From contig QMPB01000227.1 in the NCBI GenBank assembly GCA_003648395.1, forward strand, positions 1 to 7,058: a stretch of DNA of 7,058 bases. Direction: 5' to 3'. The notes beneath the pieces were generated by a model, which saw nothing but the letters and a program-made list of their open reading frames with translations, did not search any database and was not told the origin of the DNA. The translations under genes were made by a program, and so were the position numbers. Below, piece after piece: positions 1 to 6,147 of this stretch. This DNA comes from Bacteroidota bacterium. Lineage in GTDB: Bacteria > Bacteroidota > Bacteroidia > Bacteroidales > UBA1556. Position 1 is the first letter of the stretch, and the number at the start of each line of letters is the position of its first letter.

Positions 1-126
1 CAATGCCATGTTCCTCAAGCAAAAATTGATGTGGCTATTCAAAATACTTTTGAAGCTGTTTACAGAAATAAAGATTTGAAGAATAAATCAAATTTAGAGG
101 ATAATATTAAAGAAGGTGTAAAATAG
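1..126 (+). CDS. napB: NapB, diheme cytochrome c subunit of periplasmic nitrate reductase (3' end only)
   Basis: The frame is open from the first base and stops at a TAG at 124-126, leaving 41 codons of the C-terminus. It opens with QCHVPQA, the tail of a CxxCH heme-binding motif followed by the VPQA sequence typical of the second heme site of NapB. The NTF a few residues later is also typical of NapB. NapB is a periplasmic diheme cytochrome that passes electrons to the molybdenum enzyme NapA, which reduces nitrate to nitrite. The remaining tail is charged and lysine-rich. The napL-like gene starts 5 nt after the stop, so the two are almost certainly co-transcribed. The assignment rests on a short piece, but the motif is specific and napD downstream supports it. 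Confidence 0.85.
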   Translation, partial: QCHVPQAKIDVAIQNTFEAVYRNKDLKNKSNLEDNIKEGVK

Positions 127-131
127 AATTG

Positions 132-1073
132 ATGAAGTTTACTAGCCTTATTTGTTTTTTAGTTTGTAGCCTAACAGCTATTTCACAAAGCATTATAATC
201 AATGCAAGTGGACCTGTTAGCGATTTCATTATAAATGATAACTCTATAACTGTTTCTACTCTAAATGGCAGCATCGAGACATATAATTTGAAGACTAACA
301 ATCTTCAAAAAAAAGTGTTTTTTCCTAAAATAACAGATTTTACTGGAGATAGTATTATAGCTGAGGTTTTTAAAATTATTAAGCTAAACAATACAATTTA
401 CGCAATAGTTCATGGCTATAATGGGTTTAATGATATTTACAAAATAGTCTATTCTAATCCAATTAAGATTTTTGAAGGAAAAACACTGAATTCCGTTGCT
501 ATTAGTATTGTAAAATCTTCTGAGAATACCATAACAATTGGACTGTTAAGCAATGAACTTATTAGTTTCAATACTTCAACAGAAAAGATAGTTTACAGAG
601 AACAAATAAGTAGTTATGCTTTCTCTGCAATGACTATTTCTAAAGATATGAAGTTAATATTTACCTCTGATGAAAGTGGAGAAATTCATAAAGTAAATAG
701 TTCAACAGGAAAAGTAATTAGGAGTTTTAAAGGTGAAAATGTAGATAATGTACTTTGTATTGATTATGCCAATGGAAATATAATTTGTGGAGGAAAAGAC
801 AGAAGGTTTAGTGTATATCAAACCAATTCAAATTCGTCATTTCATATTCTAACCCAGAGTTTTATTACAAGTGTTTGTATTTCACCCAATGGAAATATCG
901 CCGCTTGGTATGACGATATTTCAAATGACATTATACTTTTTGACATTAACTCTAGAACTAATATTAAACGATTAAAAGGCAATACATCTATGGTTAATAA
1001 AATTTATTTTCAAAATGAAAATAAACTTATTAGCTGCTCGAACGACAATAAAATAATTATTTGGAACTTATAA
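132..1073 (+). CDS. napL: NapL-like periplasmic WD40-type beta-propeller protein
   Basis: The product has 313 residues. I chose the ATG at 132; an in-frame TTG one codon earlier is less likely. Residues 1-19 form a signal peptide (Lys2, a hydrophobic stretch, then AISQ), so the protein should be periplasmic. The C-terminal half carries diverged WD40-like repeats at about residues 162-201, 205-240, 244-283 and 286-313. These show the 'SPNGN' and 'NDNKIIIWNL' patterns of propeller blades; the N-terminal half is too diverged to split by eye. NapL is a signal-peptide-bearing, propeller-like protein of unknown function encoded in the nap operons of Wolinella and Campylobacter. Its position between napB and napD is the strongest reason for the name, because fold alone would only say WD40-like protein. 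The gene lies 5 nt after napB and 5 nt before napD. No heme or metal motif is seen. Confidence 0.72.
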   Translation: MKFTSLICFLVCSLTAISQSIIINASGPVSDFIINDNSITVSTLNGSIETYNLKTNNLQKKVFFPKITDFTGDSIIAEVFKIIKLNNTIYAIVHGYNGFNDIYKIVYSNPIKIFEGKTLNSVAISIVKSSENTITIGLLSNELISFNTSTEKIVYREQISSYAFSAMTISKDMKLIFTSDESGEIHKVNSSTGKVIRSFKGENVDNVLCIDYANGNIICGGKDRRFSVYQTNSNSSFHILTQSFITSVCISPNGNIAAWYDDISNDIILFDINSRTNIKRLKGNTSMVNKIYFQNENKLISCSNDNKIIIWNL

Positions 1074-1078
1074 AATAC

Positions 1079-1429
1079 ATGATGAATATATCAGGAATAC
1101 TAGTACAAACAAGACCAGAAAATCTTGAATCAGTTTTAGCAGACGTTAAAGCAGACAATCAATGGGAATATCAGCTCCATGACGAGAAAGGGCGAATAGT
1201 AGTAACAATTGAGGGTAAAAATACTGAGGAAGAGATGAAGAAACTCAAGGTTTTGCAAACTATTAAGCATATAGTAGCAGCAGATATGATGTACTCATAT
1301 AGTGAAGATGAGCTTGATGAATTAAGAAGTGCAATTGACAATGAGGGCAAGGTTCCAAATTGGCTTAACGACCCTAATATTAAAGCAGAACAGATAAAGT
1401 ATAATGGAGATTTAAAGAGAAGATACTAA
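1079..1429 (+). CDS. napD: NapD, chaperone for periplasmic nitrate reductase maturation
   Basis: NapD is a small cytoplasmic chaperone that binds the Tat signal peptide of NapA and holds back export until the molybdenum cofactor is loaded. The product is 116 residues from the ATG at 1079, or 115 from the adjacent ATG at 1082, whose MNISG start matches the family better. An in-frame TTG at 1061 would overlap napL and is unlikely. Residues 3-14 (NISGILVQTRPE) match the conserved NapD opening (NIS..V..RPE), and 'GRIVVTIEG' around residues 38-46 is the next conserved strand of the ferredoxin-like fold. The core ends near residue 74. The last 42 residues are a mixed-charge tail, first acidic and later basic, with no obvious counterpart in the minimal family. 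The gene follows napL by 5 nt and is probably last in the operon. Confidence 0.88.
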   Translation: MMNISGILVQTRPENLESVLADVKADNQWEYQLHDEKGRIVVTIEGKNTEEEMKKLKVLQTIKHIVAADMMYSYSEDELDELRSAIDNEGKVPNWLNDPNIKAEQIKYNGDLKRRY

Positions 1430-1503
1430 TTCGTGGCTATAAGGAAACGCCACTAAAAAAGCAATGTATTTTCTTATGTACACTAACTAAATATTAAATA
1501 ATT

Positions 1504-2829
1504 ATGAGAAAAATTACACTTTTAATTTTAGCATTAATTACCGTAATTGGAGTTAATGCACAATTAACATTAAACGGAGAATACCGTCCAAGAACAGAAT
1601 TTCTACATGGTTACAAAGCACCAATGGGAATTGATGGTCAAATGTTTAATTTAGTAACAACCCAGAGAGCAAGGTTTGGAGTTTTCTATAAAACTGACAA
1701 ATATCGTTTTGGACTTCAGTTTCAAGACGTTAGAGCATGGGGCTCTACTAAGCAATTAGTAAATAATGATGGTTCATTTACTACTGTTCATCAAGCTTGG
1801 GGAGAAGTTCTTTTTAATGAAAACCTTTCTTTAAAACTTGGTCGTCAGGAATTGGTTTATGATGATTCAAGAATATTAGGAAATGTTGGCTGGGCTCAGC
1901 AAGCTCGTTCACATGATATCGCTTTATTGAAATATGAAAAAAAAGGTGCATATAAATTGCATTTTGGAGTTGCAGTAAATCAGGTTCAAACTATGCCTTA
2001 TAATACTGCTGGCAATTATAAATCTATGCAATTTTTGTGGCTGCACAAGAAATTTGGCGAAGCATTTTCATTGAGTATATTAGCACTTAACAATGGAGTT
2101 GCTGATACTGTAACAAATGGGCTAGTTGGAGCACCTATGACAACTCTTTCGCAGATTATAGGAATACGTCCAGTTTATAAAGCAGGCAAATTACAAGCTA
2201 GTCTTAATTTCTATTATCAAATGGGAAATGATAAATCAACTTACTTTAATTCTTCTGAAAACAAGAATTATCATAAAAATATTTCTGCAATAAATCTTCG
2301 AATAGATGTATCGTATAAAGCTACAGACAATTTAAAAACTACAGTAGGTTTTGAAATGCTTAGCGGTAATAGCGAGACAAATACAGATAAGAGTTATAGT
2401 GAAACAAACCATGCCTTCACTCCTCTTTATGGAACTAATCATAAATTTAATGGATGGATGGATTATTTCTATGTTGGAAATCATGTAAATAATGTTGGAC
2501 TTAATGATGCATATTTGCAATTAGATTATAAAAAAGAGAAAATACTTGCAGGAGCACATTTCCATTATTTCATGGCAAATGCTGAAGTATTAGACCAGAA
2601 GGAGTTTGCTTCAACAGGTGATATTAAAGCTATGCCATCAGGTTTAGGTACTGAAATTGACACCTATGTTGGCTACAAATATGCTAAAGGAGTATTATTC
2701 AAAGCAGGTTTCTCTATGATGCTTGATTCAGAAACTATGAGAGAAATTAAAGGAGGAAGTGCTGATGCTACAAATTATTGGGGATGGGTTATGGTTGTTA
2801 TTAAACCTACATTTTTGAATAAGAAATAA
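1504..2829 (+). CDS. Outer-membrane beta-barrel protein, alginate-export family
   Basis: The product has 441 residues with a Sec signal peptide at about 1-19 (MRKITLL..., cleaved near VNA/Q). The rest alternates hydrophobic and polar residues and is rich in Tyr, Trp and Gly, as in a transmembrane barrel. Residues 110-123 (LKLGRQELVYDDSR) and the following W.QQAR.HD pattern match the alginate-export-type barrels related to Pseudomonas AlgE. In Bacteroidota this family is broad and its substrates are mostly unknown; no alginate gene is nearby. Its place between nap and nrf, on the same strand, suggests a passive channel for nitrate, nitrite or another ion, but this is inference. The 74-nt gap after napD allows either read-through from nap or its own promoter. 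The start has no Shine-Dalgarno sequence, as with its neighbours. Confidence 0.75.
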   Translation: MRKITLLILALITVIGVNAQLTLNGEYRPRTEFLHGYKAPMGIDGQMFNLVTTQRARFGVFYKTDKYRFGLQFQDVRAWGSTKQLVNNDGSFTTVHQAWGEVLFNENLSLKLGRQELVYDDSRILGNVGWAQQARSHDIALLKYEKKGAYKLHFGVAVNQVQTMPYNTAGNYKSMQFLWLHKKFGEAFSLSILALNNGVADTVTNGLVGAPMTTLSQIIGIRPVYKAGKLQASLNFYYQMGNDKSTYFNSSENKNYHKNISAINLRIDVSYKATDNLKTTVGFEMLSGNSETNTDKSYSETNHAFTPLYGTNHKFNGWMDYFYVGNHVNNVGLNDAYLQLDYKKEKILAGAHFHYFMANAEVLDQKEFASTGDIKAMPSGLGTEIDTYVGYKYAKGVLFKAGFSMMLDSETMREIKGGSADATNYWGWVMVVIKPTFLNKK

Positions 2830-2869
2830 TATTAAGTAAAACCCAATAAAGGAGCTGTATCAAAAGTGT

Positions 2870-2898
2870 AATAATATGAGTATATCTCACATATTATT
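2870..2898. repeat. AT-rich stem-loop between convergent genes
   Basis: AATAATATGAG (2870-2880) faces CTCACATATTATT (2886-2898) across a 5-nt loop, with a 2-nt bulge in the right arm. It lies 41 nt after the barrel gene stop and could help end transcription from either side. No uninterrupted T-run follows on either strand, so terminator function is uncertain. Confidence 0.35.
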
Positions 2899-2919
2899 CT
2901 TTGAGTAACTTTAAATTTC

Positions 2920-2994
2920 CTCTGTGAATCTTTGTGTAAAAGTTTAATTAGCTATTACACAAAGTTCACTAAGAAGTCACAGAGCAACACAAAG
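2920..2994. repeat. Nested palindromic intergenic repeat (CACAAAG/TCACAGAG type)
   Basis: Two inverted-repeat pairs are nested. The outer pair is CTCTGTGA (2920-2927) with TCACAGAG (2977-2984); the inner pair is CTTTGTGTAA (2930-2939) with TTACACAAAG (2955-2964). A further CACAAAG unit lies at 2988-2994. Both pairs are exact, but the inner spacing is unequal (2 nt on the left, 12 nt on the right). The element could fold into a long hairpin of about 65 nt. Strings built from CACAAAG-like units are familiar as dispersed palindromic intergenic repeats in Bacteroidota genomes. It sits in the gap between two convergent genes, where such elements usually lie. No transposase or clear target-site duplication is seen. 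Confidence 0.6.
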
Positions 2995-3025
2995 ACATTT
3001 TGATGCAGTTTTTTTATTTTATATG

Positions 3026-3694
3026 CTAATTAATACATCTTTCCAAACGTGCCTTATCCAAGATACTAATCTTACGCCCCTTACACTCAATTACTCCCTT
3101 TGATTTCATTTTAGAAAAAACACGAGCCACAGAAGGTCTCGCTACACCAAATTTCTCTGCCATCCAAGTTTGGCTATTTGGTATTTCAAAATTATCACTT
3201 CCAAGGCTTTTAGATACATTAAGAATATAGTTTGCAATCTTTCCTTCAATTGACTGCATAAAAGTATTCTTGATTTTAGAAACTAAAAACTGAGATTTAT
3301 TAGATAGAATATTCAGAAAATTATTTAATACAACAGTATTACTATTTAATAAGGATACAAAATAGTTCTTTTGAATTACTAAAATCTCCGTATCAGTATT
3401 AGAAACTACATTTATTGGAAATCTATTGTTATCTCCAAACAGAAAACTAGGTGCTAGTAATCTTAGATTCTCAATATCATCTACTCGAAAAACCTTCCCA
3501 GAATCATCTATTAATTCGGTATGAACACTACCCTTTACTACAATCATTATTTGGAAAATTGGATCACCAGCAAGGGCAATCATCTCATTACGTTTGTAAT
3601 ACGATACAGTGCAATATGAGTCATCTAGCACTTTCTGGATTTCAAATTCTGATAATCCCACAAATAAGGGAGATCTTTTTAATTGTCTAATCAT
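3026..3694 (-). CDS. Crp/Fnr-family transcriptional regulator, HcpR-like candidate
   Basis: The product has 222 residues. Residues 1-115 form a cyclic-nucleotide-binding-type sensor fold with short strands such as 'MIVVKGSVHTEL' (50-61). A long dimerisation helix follows at about 117-145, then a winged helix-turn-helix at about 146-222 with recognition helix 'ARPSVARVF' (185-193). The only cysteines are 28, 204 and 220, so the N-terminal cysteine cluster that holds the Fnr iron-sulfur centre is absent. The cAMP-binding signature (FGE...R.A) is also missing; residues 86-91 read FGDNNR. Overall it resembles Bacteroidota HcpR-type regulators, which use heme to sense nitric oxide, but heme binding cannot be read from the sequence. 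It is divergent from nrfH across 151 nt, which suggests control of nrfHA and possibly of itself and nap. The family is certain; the subfamily and signal are not. Confidence 0.9.
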   Translation of the reverse strand: MIRQLKRSPLFVGLSEFEIQKVLDDSYCTVSYYKRNEMIALAGDPIFQIMIVVKGSVHTELIDDSGKVFRVDDIENLRLLAPSFLFGDNNRFPINVVSNTDTEILVIQKNYFVSLLNSNTVVLNNFLNILSNKSQFLVSKIKNTFMQSIEGKIANYILNVSKSLGSDNFEIPNSQTWMAEKFGVARPSVARVFSKMKSKGVIECKGRKISILDKARLERCIN

Positions 3695-3712
3695 ATACTG
3701 TTATTTAATAAA

Positions 3713-3720
3713 CAAAAGTA
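3713..3720 (-). promoter_or_regulatory. Candidate -7 box of the Crp/Fnr regulator gene
   Basis: Read on the minus strand this is TACTTTTG, a full match to the Bacteroidota -7 consensus TAnnTTTG. It lies 18 nt before the start codon. A GTTG (plus-strand CAAC, 3741-3744) sits 20 nt further upstream and could serve as a poor -33 element. A short leader is implied. Confidence 0.4.
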
Positions 3721-3726
3721 TAAAAC

Positions 3727-3742
3727 TGTAACAAATGATACA
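3727..3742. promoter_or_regulatory. Imperfect 16-bp palindrome, candidate regulator operator
   Basis: TGTAACAAATGATACA matches its own reverse complement at 12 of 16 positions (TGTA.CA..TG.TACA). The size and symmetry suit a Crp/Fnr dimer. It lies in the spacer of the candidate regulator promoter, where binding would repress that gene, and about 104 nt upstream of nrfH. Which protein binds it, if any, is inference. Confidence 0.4.
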
Positions 3743-3787
3743 ACTAATATATATCTTGTTTACTACTTTTACTTCAACAAAATATAA

Positions 3788-3803
3788 TTACTAAGCACAG
3801 TAA
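3788..3803. promoter_or_regulatory. Second imperfect palindrome upstream of nrfH
   Basis: TTACTAAGCACAGTAA has exact 5-bp arms (TTACT/AGTAA) and a symmetric GC centre, again 12 of 16 symmetric positions. It ends 42 nt before the nrfH start, a suitable place for an activator site. Its half-site differs from the palindrome at 3727-3742, so both cannot be confidently given to one protein. A loose Fnr-like pair (TTGTC...ATCAA, 3805-3819) lies right beside it. Confidence 0.3.
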
Positions 3804-3845
3804 ATTGTCAAAATATCAAATATTAATTTCATTAAACAAAACCTA

Positions 3846-4424
3846 ATGAATATACTAAAAAGTATACTACCGCATGGAAAATGGAAACTCCCAGTAAGTA
3901 TTATTACAGGGGTCTTTTTCGGTCTAGGATTCTATATTATTTACATATCCAATGCTATTTCATACTTATCTGACGACCCTAAAACCTGTATCAACTGTCA
4001 CGTAATGAGCTCACAATATGCTTCTTGGAATCATAGTTCACATAGAGAAGCTGCTAATTGCAACGACTGCCATGTACCTCACAATAATGTTTTCAATAAG
4101 TATTATTTTAAAGCAAAAGATGGACTTAGACATGCTACAATATTTACAATGAAAGCAGAACCACAAGTAATACAAATTAAAAATGAAGGTAAAAAAGTCG
4201 TTAAAGAAAACTGCATTAGATGTCATTCTAATTTAATAACAGATTCCAAACTTTTAGTAAAAACTGACACATATCACAAATTCAGATTAGAAAGAGAATG
4301 CTGGGATTGCCATAGAGAAACACCTCATGGCAGAGTTAATTCTTTATCAAGTTCAGAAAATGTAATTACTCCCCTATTGGAAAGTCCAGTACCGGAATGG
4401 CTAAAAAAAATTATAACTAAATAA
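3846..4424 (+). CDS. nrfH: NrfH, membrane-anchored tetraheme cytochrome c (menaquinol dehydrogenase for NrfA)
   Basis: The product has 192 residues and belongs to the NapC/NrfH family. It takes electrons from menaquinol in the cytoplasmic membrane and passes them to NrfA in the periplasm. One N-terminal membrane anchor spans about residues 15-35. Four heme motifs follow: CINCH (48-52), CNDCH (72-76), CIRCH (123-127) and CWDCH (152-156). The first is followed by V-M (Met54), the methionine expected as the axial ligand of heme 1 in NrfH. Lys85 and Asp92 keep the seven-residue spacing of the Lys/Asp pair at the quinol site of the Desulfovibrio protein. H161 in 'TPHG' is a likely distal heme ligand. 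The gene begins an operon, with nrfA starting 19 nt after its stop. The start sits behind an A-rich leader without a Shine-Dalgarno sequence. Confidence 0.95.
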   Translation: MNILKSILPHGKWKLPVSIITGVFFGLGFYIIYISNAISYLSDDPKTCINCHVMSSQYASWNHSSHREAANCNDCHVPHNNVFNKYYFKAKDGLRHATIFTMKAEPQVIQIKNEGKKVVKENCIRCHSNLITDSKLLVKTDTYHKFRLERECWDCHRETPHGRVNSLSSSENVITPLLESPVPEWLKKIITK

Positions 4425-4443
4425 TAAATAAATCTAATATATT

Positions 4444-5973
4444 ATGAATTCAAACGGAAATCAAAAAAGAAAAAGTTGGGTAAACTGGTTGTTCTTCCTT
4501 ACAACAATTGTAATAGTATTTTTATTGGGACTACTTGCCTCCTCTATTACAGAACGGAGGACAGAAGCTACATTCGTAAATGTTCCTATGGTTAAAGTTT
4601 CACAATTTGAACCTAGAAATGAAGTTTGGGGACAAAATTACCCAAGAGAATATCAATCGATGCAACAAACTGAAGATACAAGCTTCAAGAGTAAGTATAA
4701 TGGTAATAAAAATATTGATATGCTAGAGGTAGACCCTCGCTTAGTAGTATTATGGGCCGGATATGGTTTCTCAAAAGATTACAACCAAGGCAAAGGGCAC
4801 TATTATGCCATAGATGATATTAGAAACTCATTGCGTACAGGCGGACCCGTCGGCGACAGAAAAAGCCCTATGCCTAATACTTGTTGGACTTGTAAAAGCC
4901 CTGACGTACCAAGAGTTATGAATGAACTTATTGAGAAAAATGGCGACTTTGAAAAAGGAGTTGCAGAATTTTATTCTGGTAAATGGGATTCAAAAGGTCA
5001 TGAAATAGTAAATGCAATTGGTTGTGCCGATTGCCACGATTCTAAAACTATGAATTTAAAAATTACTAGACCAGCATTAATAGAAGCATTTCAGAGGTCT
5101 GGGAAAGATATTACTAAAGCAACACATCAAGAGATGCGTTCACTAGTTTGTGCACAATGCCATGTAGAATATTATTTCGATAAGAAAAGAGTTAAAGGAA
5201 GCCCATATTTGACTTTCCCTTGGGATAAAGGTAAATCCGTGGAAGATATGGAAGAATATTATGATGAAATTGAATTTAAAGATTGGACTCATAAACTAAG
5301 TAAAGCCCCTATGCTTAAGGCTCAGCATCCAGGTTATGAAGTATATTTAACAGGAGTTCACGCTGAAAGAGGCGTTAGCTGTGCCGATTGTCATATGCCT
5401 TACAAAAGCGAAGGCGGACAGAAATTCACTGACCACCATTTGCAAAGTCCTTTAAACAATGTTGCTAACTCATGTCAGGTATGCCATAGAGAAGAATCTT
5501 CTCAACTTATAAAAGATGTTTACGACCGTCAGGATAAAATTATTGACACTCGTGATGAGTTGGAGAAATTATTGGTTAGAGCTCACGTAGAAGCAAAAAC
5601 TGCTTGGGATAATAATGCCACTGAAGAACAAATGAAAGATATTCTTGTTGATATCCGCCATGCACAATGGCGCTGGGATTATGCAGCAGCAAGCCATGGT
5701 GGTTCTTTCCACTCTCCTGTTGAGCTTTCAAGAGTTATAGGAACGGGTATTGTAATAGCTCAAGAAGCTAGAATTAAATTGGCAAAATTACTTCCAAAAC
5801 TTGGTTACGAAGGTGATGTTCCTTATCCAAATATTGAAACTAAAGCTGATGCTCAGAAGTTTATCGGCTTACCAATAGAGAAATTGAAAGCAGAAAAGCA
5901 AGAGTTTAAAGAGAAAACTCTTCCTACATGGATAACTAAAGCTGCTGAACGAGAAAAAACCTATGATAATTAA
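4444..5973 (+). CDS. nrfA: NrfA, pentaheme ammonia-forming cytochrome c nitrite reductase
   Basis: NrfA carries out the six-electron reduction of nitrite to ammonium in the periplasm and can also reduce nitric oxide and hydroxylamine. The 509-residue product has an N-terminal hydrophobic segment (about 12-33) that acts as signal or anchor. Heme motifs are CWTCK (147-151), the lysine-ligated catalytic site that defines the family, and four CxxCH at 194-198, 236-240, 313-317 and 344-348. The likely active-site residues Arg131, Tyr243 and His295 have spacing from Lys151 close to the E. coli enzyme. Glu242, Lys292 and Gln294 (K-A-Q) match the ligands of the conserved calcium site, so a calcium-dependent type is expected. 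The family is usually about 480 residues, so nothing is missing. It forms a complex with NrfH from the preceding gene. No cytochrome maturation gene follows; a strong terminator lies 28 nt after the stop. Confidence 0.97.
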   Translation: MNSNGNQKRKSWVNWLFFLTTIVIVFLLGLLASSITERRTEATFVNVPMVKVSQFEPRNEVWGQNYPREYQSMQQTEDTSFKSKYNGNKNIDMLEVDPRLVVLWAGYGFSKDYNQGKGHYYAIDDIRNSLRTGGPVGDRKSPMPNTCWTCKSPDVPRVMNELIEKNGDFEKGVAEFYSGKWDSKGHEIVNAIGCADCHDSKTMNLKITRPALIEAFQRSGKDITKATHQEMRSLVCAQCHVEYYFDKKRVKGSPYLTFPWDKGKSVEDMEEYYDEIEFKDWTHKLSKAPMLKAQHPGYEVYLTGVHAERGVSCADCHMPYKSEGGQKFTDHHLQSPLNNVANSCQVCHREESSQLIKDVYDRQDKIIDTRDELEKLLVRAHVEAKTAWDNNATEEQMKDILVDIRHAQWRWDYAAASHGGSFHSPVELSRVIGTGIVIAQEARIKLAKLLPKLGYEGDVPYPNIETKADAQKFIGLPIEKLKAEKQEFKEKTLPTWITKAAEREKTYDN

Positions 5974-6001
5974 CATAGTGTTAATTTGTGTTTGAACAAT
6001 T

Positions 6002-6030
6002 AAAAGGAGAGCAAGTAGCTCTCCTTTTTT
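6002..6030 (+). terminator. Intrinsic terminator of the nrfHA operon
   Basis: AAAAGGAGAGC (6002-6012) pairs perfectly with GCTCTCCTTTT (6018-6028) across a 5-nt loop, and the T-run continues to 6030. This is a textbook rho-independent terminator 28 nt after the nrfA stop, and it separates nrfHA from the downstream HigA-type gene. Confidence 0.9.
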
Positions 6031-6081
6031 GTTTCATAAGCGAAATAAAAAAACAATAGTTCCCAATTCAAGAATTTATTC

Positions 6082-6089
6082 TATCATTG
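6082..6089 (+). promoter_or_regulatory. Possible -7 box for the HigA-type gene
   Basis: TATCATTG differs from the Bacteroidota -7 consensus TAnnTTTG at one position and is followed by CA, as is common at such promoters. It lies 58 nt before the start codon and after the nrf terminator. No good TTG-type -33 element lies at the usual distance, so this is tentative. Confidence 0.25.
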
Positions 6090-6124
6090 CAAAACTAATA
6101 ATCAAAACAAGTAATTACTATAAA

Positions 6125-6147
6125 AATAGAATCTAAACGAATCTATT
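6125..6147. promoter_or_regulatory. Palindrome abutting the HigA start codon, candidate autoregulatory operator
   Basis: AATAGA at 6125-6130 and TCTATT at 6142-6147 are exact inverted arms. Inner TC (6132-6133) and GA (6139-6140) keep the symmetry, giving 16 of 23 symmetric positions. It ends at the base before the ATG. HigA-family proteins bind palindromes in their own promoters, so this is a plausible self-operator. Confidence 0.45.

Noticed and set aside
107..301. 64-codon open frame on the minus strand
   Set aside because: It overlaps the napB end and the napL signal-peptide region, has no family resemblance, and is a shadow of the genes on the plus strand.
1061..1078. TTG start that would lengthen NapD by six residues and overlap napL
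   Set aside because: The family starts at MNIS, and ATG codons at 1079 and 1082 give that start without overlap.
1433..1453. GTGGC/GCCAC inverted repeat after napD as a terminator
   Set aside because: The stem is only 5 bp with an 11-nt loop and is followed by A residues rather than T, so it gives poor support for termination on the plus strand.
2332..2520. 62-codon open frame on the minus strand
   Set aside because: It lies fully inside the outer-membrane barrel gene and reads as a low-complexity Ile-rich shadow.
3451..3690. 79-codon open frame on the plus strand
   Set aside because: It lies inside the Crp/Fnr gene on the opposite strand; the Crp/Fnr domains are clear, so this is a shadow.
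4038..4226. 62-codon open frame on the minus strand
   Set aside because: It lies inside nrfH across two CxxCH motifs of the real gene; Phe- and Cys-rich content is a by-product of the opposite strand.
5969..5985. ATTAAC/GTTAAT inverted repeat over the nrfA stop codon
   Set aside because: A 6-bp AT-rich stem is expected by chance at this composition; the real terminator is the GC-rich hairpin at 6002-6030.
6031..6147. Search for a HigB toxin or remnant upstream of the HigA-type gene
   Set aside because: The 117 nt are too short for a toxin gene of about 90-110 codons and no recognisable HigB segment was seen in them.
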